Assembly (NCBI RefSeq): GCF_020215645.1
Contig: NZ_CP084058.1
Location: 10,292,001-10,356,000, forward strand
Length of the DNA: 64,000 nucleotides
DNA from: Nonomuraea gerenzanensis
GTDB taxonomy: Bacteria > Actinomycetota > Actinomycetes > Streptosporangiales > Streptosporangiaceae
Reading direction: 5' to 3'
Part shown: positions 58,365-64,000 of the stretch, one piece after another
Layout: each line of letters begins with the position of its first letter
Position numbering within the stretch: the first letter of the stretch is position 1
Position numbers and translations under genes: made by a program
The notes under the pieces: generated by a model
Databases searched by the model: none
Seen by the model: only the letters and a program-made list of their open reading frames with translations
What the model was told of the DNA's origin: nothing

Positions 58365-60158
58365 TCAGGCCCAGGGATTCAGCCACCCCAGCCCCAGACC
58401 GTTCAGCAGATCGCCGATCAGCCCTGTGATCAGGCCGATCGTGCTCTGCCTGGCGTCGCTCGCCAAATCGTTGATCACCGACTCCGGCGCCCGCCACGGG
58501 GCCCACGAGGTGTCCTGCCCCAGCGCGAACATGACCGCGAACAGCGCCGCCGTGCCCACCAGCACGATCGCCACCAGGGCGGCGCCCGGGCTGCGCAGCA
58601 CGCCGGTGAGCGTCCGCGTGACGGCCTTGCGCGGCGCGCCGCCTCCCGGCAGCACGAACAGGCCGGCGGCGAAGGCGCCCGCCGCGTACGCCGCGGCCTC
58701 GTTCACGCCCATCTGCCCGGCCCAGTACAGCGCGCCCCAGACGCAGACGCCGAACAGCAGCGCCAGCGGCACGTGCACCGCGGTCACCAGAGCCGACTTG
58801 ACCAGCGCCCACGGCGTGCCGACCAGGGCGAGCAGCGGGTCGGCCGCGCTGCTGCCGCGCACCTGGCGGCGCTTGACCAGGTCGCCGAAGAGGTACTCGC
58901 CCAGCCGCAGCACGAGCGCCAGCGCGACGGCCACCGCGCCCGCCATGACGGGCATCATGACCGTCAGCGCCACCAGCGTGACCAGCAGCAGCAACCCGAC
59001 GACCTGACTGCCGAACAGGTACCGCTTGCGCTCCGACGGCGGCGTGTACTGCGGCGGCGGGGTGTAGGGCCGCACCTGCGCCGGCGCGGTGGGCCGGGGC
59101 ACGAGCCGCCGGTCGGGCGGGGGCGGGCCGGCCACGCGCTGGTCGGGATGGGGCGCGGGCCTGGCGGACATCGGCGCGGGCACGTAGGGCGGCGGCCGCT
59201 CCTCGCGGCGCCTGGGCCGCTCCTCGTGCCGCGTCGGCGCAGGCGGCGGCGCGGCCTTGCCGTACTCGACCGGCGGCAGCAGGTCGGAGAACGTGTCCAT
59301 GGTCCGGGTACGCGGCACCACCGGCTTGGTGCCCGTGGGCCCCTCGTTGAACGTGGTCACCGACGGGTCCAGCGCCTTGGCCATCCGCAGCAGCTCGTGC
59401 GCGCCCGGCCGGGCCGACGGCTCGACCTGCAGCGCCCTGGTGAGCCAGCCGCGCAGCCACGCGGGCGCCTTGTCGATCTGCGCCCGCCCTTCCATGATGT
59501 TGAAGCAGACGGACTCGAACGTGCCCGTGCCGAACGGCGGCGCCCCGGTCGCGGCGAAGAACACCGTCGAGGCCAGCGCGTGCACGTCGGCCGCCTGGGT
59601 GATGTCGGAGTCGCGGATGATCTCGGGCGCCAGGTAGCCGGGCGTGCCCACGAACATGCCGGTCTGCGTCAGCCGGGTGGCGTTGACCAGGTGGGCGATG
59701 CCGAAGTCGATGACCAGCGGCCGCCCGTCGACCAGCATGACGTTGGACGGCTTGAAGTCGCGGTGGATCACGTCGGCCGCGTGGATGGCCACCAGCGCCT
59801 GGCAGAGCCCCTGGGCGAGCTGGATGAGCTGCCGGGCCTCCAGCGGCCCCTCGGCCAGCACGGTGTCCTCCAGCGTGCGGCCGGGGGCGAAGCGGGTCAC
59901 CACGTACGGCTGGCTGCCGACCAGCTCGGCGTCGATCACCTCCGCGACGAACGGGGAGCGCACCCTGCGCATCGTCTCGACCTCGCGGGTGAGCCGGTCG
60001 CGCGCCTTGAGGTCGGCGGCGACGTGGGGATGCAGCACCTTGATGGCGACTTCGCGTCCCTCACCGTCGAGGCCCAGGTGGACGACCCCCATGCCGCCCT
60101 CGCCGATCTTCCTGACGAGGCGGTAGGGACCGAGGCGTTCTGGTGCTTGGGTGCTCAT
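58365..60158 (-). CDS. Membrane Ser/Thr protein kinase (second of tandem set)
   Basis: A 597-residue Hanks-type kinase. The glycine loop is IGEGGMGVVHLGL, the lysine is in VAIKVLHPH, the catalytic loop reads HRDFKPSNVML, and DFGIAH and APEII follow. A long Pro/Arg-rich linker (about 275-380) precedes about five to six hydrophobic helices and a short C-terminal tail (TSWAPWRAPESVINDLASDA). ATG 60158 is chosen; 60164 is an alternative two codons earlier. It lies 16 bases after the first kinase gene, so the set is probably one operon. Confidence 0.92.
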   Translation of the reverse strand: MSTQAPERLGPYRLVRKIGEGGMGVVHLGLDGEGREVAIKVLHPHVAADLKARDRLTREVETMRRVRSPFVAEVIDAELVGSQPYVVTRFAPGRTLEDTVLAEGPLEARQLIQLAQGLCQALVAIHAADVIHRDFKPSNVMLVDGRPLVIDFGIAHLVNATRLTQTGMFVGTPGYLAPEIIRDSDITQAADVHALASTVFFAATGAPPFGTGTFESVCFNIMEGRAQIDKAPAWLRGWLTRALQVEPSARPGAHELLRMAKALDPSVTTFNEGPTGTKPVVPRTRTMDTFSDLLPPVEYGKAAPPPAPTRHEERPRRREERPPPYVPAPMSARPAPHPDQRVAGPPPPDRRLVPRPTAPAQVRPYTPPPQYTPPSERKRYLFGSQVVGLLLLVTLVALTVMMPVMAGAVAVALALVLRLGEYLFGDLVKRRQVRGSSAADPLLALVGTPWALVKSALVTAVHVPLALLFGVCVWGALYWAGQMGVNEAAAYAAGAFAAGLFVLPGGGAPRKAVTRTLTGVLRSPGAALVAIVLVGTAALFAVMFALGQDTSWAPWRAPESVINDLASDARQSTIGLITGLIGDLLNGLGLGWLNPWA

Positions 60159-60174
60159 CGCCACCTTCCCCGCG

Positions 60175-62130
60175 TCATCCCCCGGAATTCCCCCCTAGGT
60201 TGTCGAGCTGGTCCGCCACTTCCTGGACGTTCAGCGGAGTCCATATGGCCTCCCCCTCAGGCTTGTCCCCGAACGTGCTGTAAGCGAAGATCAGCGAGAG
60301 CGCGGCACCCGCCGCGAGGACTCCCGCCATCACCATCGCCGCTGTTCTCGAGGGTACGAGCGATGAGAGCGTTCTGCGCATCTGCTTGCCCGGGCCTTCG
60401 ACTCCGGGGCCCGCGCAGACCGTCCACAACGCGATCGCCGCGCCCCAGGCCAGCGCGTAGTAGGAGTCCATCCCGGCCACCACCGTCAGCAGCAGCGTCA
60501 CCGGGAGCCCCAGGATCAGCGCGTAGAGCACCAGCGCCAGCGTGATGCCCGCCGACTTGGCCAGCGCCGCCGGGTAGGCGAACACCCGCACCACGTCGAG
60601 CGCCGCCGCGCCCGCCGCCCTGCGGGTGGCGAGCTGCGGCTGGGCCAGGTCGGCCGCGCGCAGCAGGATCGCGACCGGCAGGGCCACGATCGCCACCAGC
60701 ACGGGCTTGAACACGGCCGCCACGATCATCAGCACCAGCAGCATGGCCCCGGCCACGCCGTACGCCCTGGACCGCTGCAGCGGCTTGCCCGGCTGCACGC
60801 CGGGGATGTACGGCTCCCGCTTGGTCAGCCGGTCGGGCTGGGCGGGCGGGAACTGCGGCTGGGCCGGGATGTAGGGAGGCGGCTGCACCGGGACCGGGTT
60901 GGGGCGCCCGTAGTCGGGCCCCGCCTGCGGGCCGGACTGGGGCCCCGGCTGAGGGTTCACCCGGCGGTAGTCGGGCGAGTCGGGGCGTACCCGCCTCGTC
61001 GGCACGTCGGTCTCGCCGTGCGGGGGCACGGCCGGGCCGTTGCCGGTGGCCGGCGCCGGCTGCGGCGGATAGACCCCCGCCTCGCGCTGGATCTGCCGCA
61101 GCTCCTCCGGCGACACCCTGCGGGTCGGCCACGGATCGGGCTGGTTGGGCAGCAGCGAGACGTACTGCTGGTCCTGCGGCTGCGGCGGAGCCGGCTGGTC
61201 CTGGTTCTCCAGCAGCCGCTTCGGCGTCACCGGCGGCGTGGAGATCTCATACGACGGCCGCTCCGTCACCTTCGGCGGCACCGCCGGCTCGGCCGGGCGC
61301 GGCACGGTGGAGATCTCGTCGGGCGAGGCGCTGTGCGCCGGCTTGGGCAACATCCGGGCGGTCTGCTCGGCCAGCTCGGCGGCCTTGGGCCGCTTGCTGG
61401 GGTTGCGCTGGAAGGCCGCCTTGAGCAGCGGCTGCAGCTCGGCCGGGGCCGCGCTGATGTCGGCCTTGCCCGCGGTGATGTTGTAGAAGATCATCTCCAG
61501 CGTGCCCTTGCCGAAGGGCGGCTGGCCGGTGCCCGCGTACAGCAGCGTGCCGGCCCAGGCGTGGATGTCGACCTCCGGGCCCGCCTCCTGACCCTCGATG
61601 ATCTCCGGCGCCAGGTAGCCGGGCGTGCCGATGAACATGCCGGTCTGCGTCAGCCGCGTGGCGTCCACCGCCTGGGCGATGCCGAAGTCGATCAGCACCG
61701 GCTCGCCGTCCATGATCAGCACGTTGCCGGGCTTGAGGTCGCGGTGGATCACGCCGACCGAGTGCACCACGGCCAGCGCCGAGGCCACCCCGTGGGCGAT
61801 CCGCAGCAGCGCCGGCAGGTCGAGCGGCCCGTCGTTCTTGACGATCTCGTCAAGCGGCGGGCCCGGCACGTAACGCGTGACGATGTACGGACGATGACCG
61901 GTCACATCGGCGTCGAGCACCTCGGCGATGTACTTGCTGCGCACCCGGCGCATGGTCTCGACCTCGCGCGAAAGCCGCCGCCTGGCGACCTCGTCGCCGG
62001 CGACCTCTCCGCGCAGGACCTTGATCGCCACCTGCCGCCCCTGAGGGTCGACAGCCAGGTGGACAACGCCCATCCCGCCTTCACCGAGCCGCCTGAGCAG
62101 CCGGTAAGGGCCTAGTCGGTCATCGTTCAT
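60175..62130 (-). CDS. Membrane Ser/Thr protein kinase (first of tandem set)
   Basis: A 651-residue Hanks-type kinase. Glycine loop LGEGGMGVVHLAV, VAIKVLRGE lysine, HRDLKPGNVLI, DFGIAQ and APEIIEG are intact. The linker (about 275-460) is rich in Pro and Gln. Several hydrophobic helices follow, with a short acidic tail (WTPLNVQEVADQLDNLGG). The linker and multi-helix C-terminus resemble those of the second kinase, suggesting duplication. ATG 62130 begins MNDDRLGPYRLL, and ATG 62145 is also possible. Targets are unknown. Confidence 0.92.
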   Translation of the reverse strand: MNDDRLGPYRLLRRLGEGGMGVVHLAVDPQGRQVAIKVLRGEVAGDEVARRRLSREVETMRRVRSKYIAEVLDADVTGHRPYIVTRYVPGPPLDEIVKNDGPLDLPALLRIAHGVASALAVVHSVGVIHRDLKPGNVLIMDGEPVLIDFGIAQAVDATRLTQTGMFIGTPGYLAPEIIEGQEAGPEVDIHAWAGTLLYAGTGQPPFGKGTLEMIFYNITAGKADISAAPAELQPLLKAAFQRNPSKRPKAAELAEQTARMLPKPAHSASPDEISTVPRPAEPAVPPKVTERPSYEISTPPVTPKRLLENQDQPAPPQPQDQQYVSLLPNQPDPWPTRRVSPEELRQIQREAGVYPPQPAPATGNGPAVPPHGETDVPTRRVRPDSPDYRRVNPQPGPQSGPQAGPDYGRPNPVPVQPPPYIPAQPQFPPAQPDRLTKREPYIPGVQPGKPLQRSRAYGVAGAMLLVLMIVAAVFKPVLVAIVALPVAILLRAADLAQPQLATRRAAGAAALDVVRVFAYPAALAKSAGITLALVLYALILGLPVTLLLTVVAGMDSYYALAWGAAIALWTVCAGPGVEGPGKQMRRTLSSLVPSRTAAMVMAGVLAAGAALSLIFAYSTFGDKPEGEAIWTPLNVQEVADQLDNLGGNSGG

Positions 62131-62261
62131 GGCATGAAGCACCATACCGGCTTAATCCCCGCCCACGAGATGAACCATGAGGCCACATTCCCACTCGTAC
62201 AACGTCCAGAACGGCCTCATCGGTTTCCCATCCAACGGTCTCGAATCGGCCTCGATTTCGT

Positions 62262-62774
62262 TCAGCCTGCCAGCGAGAGCACCTCTGCCCTCTTCAGGCC
62301 GGCCAGCGTGGCACCGGAGAGGGCCAGCTTCGACCTGCGCACCCCGCTGCCGATCACCACCTTCTGGTGCTCCGCGACGTGCGTGTCCACCAGGATCGGC
62401 CACTCCTCGGGCAGGCCGAGGGGCGTGATGCCGCCGTACTCCATGCCGGTCAGCTCGACCGCCTCCGCCATCGGGGCGAAGCTGGCCTTGCGGGCGTCGA
62501 GGTGCCTGCGCACCACGCCGTTCACGTCGACCCGCATCGTGGCGAGCACCATGCACGCGGCATGACGCGTCTCACCGCCCCGCTTGGCCGCCACGACGAC
62601 GCAGTTGGCGGACTCGTCGAGGGTCACGCCGTACTTCTCGCAGAACGCCGCGGTGTCGGCCAGATCGGGATCGATCTCGGCCACCTCGACACCCTCCAGG
62701 TCCTGTACGGCACGCGCCACCGGGTCGGCCAGCAGGTCGATCCGTGCGGTGGCGGGCACCCAGTGCAACGTCAT
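62262..62774 (-). CDS. YbaK/ProX-type aminoacyl-tRNA deacylase-like protein
   Basis: A 170-residue protein of the YbaK/ProX fold. Related enzymes hydrolyse mischarged Cys- or Ala-tRNA(Pro). Recognisable parts are ANCVVVAAKRGGE, the conserved lysine region (RRHLDARKASFAPM), the GGITPLGLPEEWPILVD glycine loop and the C-terminal VVIGSGVRRSKL. GAGGAG precedes the ATG. It is a free-standing trans-editing-type protein; its tRNA specificity is not readable. Confidence 0.88.
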   Translation of the reverse strand: MTLHWVPATARIDLLADPVARAVQDLEGVEVAEIDPDLADTAAFCEKYGVTLDESANCVVVAAKRGGETRHAACMVLATMRVDVNGVVRRHLDARKASFAPMAEAVELTGMEYGGITPLGLPEEWPILVDTHVAEHQKVVIGSGVRRSKLALSGATLAGLKRAEVLSLAG

Positions 62775-62835
62775 TCCATCTCCTCGATCGCCTTTCCCAG
62801 GAGCCTACTTGCGCTTCCGGGAGCAGCGGGCGGCG

Positions 62836-64000
62836 TCACGGAGACTGCAGCACTCTCCTGTGCAGTTGAGTGACGGCGCTACGGGCGGACTCCATGGCCC
62901 CCGCCTGCCAGGCGATCAGATGGGTGAGCCAGTCGCCCGCGAAGTAAACCCTTCCGGCGGGGCGTTGCAGAAGAGTGAAGGACGAATCAACGGACGGCCA
63001 GCGCACCCAGCCGCCCTGGATGTGCTCCTGACGTTCCCAGGCGATGGAGACGCTGGACAGGACGTTCTGGCGGTACTTCTCACCGTGGATCTTCTTGCCC
63101 TGGGTGAGCGCCCTGCGCCGCCTGTCCTCCGGGGTCAGGGCGCCGTACAGCTCGGCTGCGCGCTCGGTGTTGTAGTAGCCGACGAGCAGGCCGCGCTCGG
63201 CGTGGTAGTCGTGCGAGGGGTACCAGATGTGGGTGAGGTCGAGGTCGGTCTCTGTGACGCCGCCGTAGATCCGGTCCTCCAGCTCCCACCAGCGCCTGCC
63301 GTACTCCAGGCCGATCTTGCCGGCGGCGATCGGGACGGGGGTGGCGAGCGCGGTGCCGACCTGGGCGCCGAGGTTGTGCGGGATTCCGGCGAGCAGGTGG
63401 GGCGGGAGGGTGGCGATGCAGTAGTCGGCCTTGATCGTGCCGCCGGTGTAGGCGACCTCGACGCCGTCGGCCAGGGTGGTGATCTTCGTGACCTTGGCGC
63501 CGGTCCTGATCCGGTCCTGGCCGACGGCCTGCTGGAGCTTGGTGACGATGGCGTCCATGCCGCCGACGGGCTGGAACATGGGGGTGGCCTGCTCGTAGCC
63601 GAAGTCGTTGGTGATGGCGCGGCCGGTGCCGGCGGCGAGGACCTGGTGGAGCGTGCCCGGGTCGGGCAGGGCGGTGCCACCGTCCAAGGCCGGATATCTC
63701 GTGAAACCGCGGCGCTCGGAGCCCGCGTAGTCCAGCTTCGGGCCCAGGTCGCCGAAGCGCCTGAGGAACTCCAGCAGGCGCTCCCTGTCGTGCTCGGTGA
63801 GGGTCTTGTCCAGGGCTCCGAGGTTCGTGGCCTTGGCCAGTAGTTCGGCGATGTATCCGTACATGTCGGCTCGGGCCGTGCGGGCCCTGACCGTCTGGCC
63901 GTTGGTGTGGACGTAGGCGGAGGCGTTGTTGTTGATGAACGTCTCGATGGGGATGCCCAGCTCACGGCAGTAGTCGAGGGTCACCATCCACTGGGCGATG
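62836..64000 (-). CDS. Flavin monoamine oxidase family protein, 5' end beyond window
   Basis: The visible 388 residues are the C-terminal part of an FAD-dependent amine oxidase. The frame is open to the window edge (IAQWMVTLDYCRELGIPIET), so the N-terminal Rossmann FAD motif lies outside. Typical segments are QPVGGMDAIVTKLQQAVG (substrate/FAD loop), WYPSHDYHAERGLLVGYYN and the C-terminal FAD contact RVYFAGDWLTHLIAWQAGAM. The family includes monoamine and L-amino-acid oxidases and tryptophan-modifying enzymes. The substrate cannot be assigned. Confidence 0.9.
   Translation of the reverse strand, partial: IAQWMVTLDYCRELGIPIETFINNNASAYVHTNGQTVRARTARADMYGYIAELLAKATNLGALDKTLTEHDRERLLEFLRRFGDLGPKLDYAGSERRGFTRYPALDGGTALPDPGTLHQVLAAGTGRAITNDFGYEQATPMFQPVGGMDAIVTKLQQAVGQDRIRTGAKVTKITTLADGVEVAYTGGTIKADYCIATLPPHLLAGIPHNLGAQVGTALATPVPIAAGKIGLEYGRRWWELEDRIYGGVTETDLDLTHIWYPSHDYHAERGLLVGYYNTERAAELYGALTPEDRRRRALTQGKKIHGEKYRQNVLSSVSIAWERQEHIQGGWVRWPSVDSSFTLLQRPAGRVYFAGDWLTHLIAWQAGAMESARSAVTQLHRRVLQSP

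Noticed and set aside
57109..62130. PknB-type kinases with PASTA domains
   Set aside because: No PASTA repeats. The C-termini are multi-helix membrane segments.

Overview
The window is high-GC DNA (about 70% or more) with GTG starts, ATGA/GTGA gene overlaps and actinobacterial gene families such as VanW, PucR, PadR and membrane Ser/Thr kinases. It is best read as the chromosome of a filamentous actinomycete. A Streptosporangiales/Nonomuraea-like or Streptomyces-like host is my inference from gene content and order. I saw no rRNA, tRNA or CRISPR array. No gap between genes exceeds about 280 bases.

Layout. 1-5.4 kb: an NMT1-type ABC importer, an amidohydrolase, a PucR regulator and adenosine deaminase, which look like a nucleobase or amine salvage module. 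5.4-8.8 kb: a small secreted acidic protein, an acyltransferase, a methionine aminopeptidase, an internally deleted oxidoreductase gene and a PadR regulator. 8.8-15 kb: ilvBNC preceded by a leader-peptide attenuator, then a GGDEF-EAL c-di-GMP protein. 15-24.7 kb: a 2-hydroxyacid dehydrogenase, a PQQ-type sugar dehydrogenase, a VanW protein, and a CitA/CitB-like two-component system divergent from a tctCBA tricarboxylate transporter. 24.7-40.9 kb: a housekeeping block with gatCAB, a second GGDEF-EAL protein, ligA, a MetE-like protein, an MBL hydrolase, mnmA and a cysteine desulfurase. 41-52.8 kb: regulators and transporters, including TetR plus MFS, an ABC exporter with its own two-component system, an SDR with an XRE regulator, and membrane or secreted hypotheticals. 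53-54.9 kb: an RloA/RloB pair. 55-64 kb: etfBA, three tandem membrane Ser/Thr kinases, a YbaK protein and a monoamine-oxidase-family protein cut by the window edge.

The most striking content is accessory ATPase material inside the housekeeping block. An AAA ATPase with a DUF4276 (TOPRIM-like) partner sits between gatA and gatB, in the same direction and with overlapping or near-touching junctions. An archaeal-type ATPase that appears to have lost most of its C-terminal domain lies just upstream of gatC, and a low-GC dyad abuts its start codon. A second ATPase/TOPRIM-like pair (RloAB) lies before etfA. These resemble anti-phage ATPase-nuclease modules. The gat-embedded pair is the best candidate for an undescribed system.

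Regulation readable from sequence includes the ilv leader peptide (Ile-Leu-Val-Val-Leu) with its terminator, a perfect 24-bp palindrome inside the tetR promoter, triple direct repeats before the ABC exporter, and several intergenic terminators. Short tandem duplications recur at gene ends and starts (37.5, 38.7, 47.3 and 57.1 kb).
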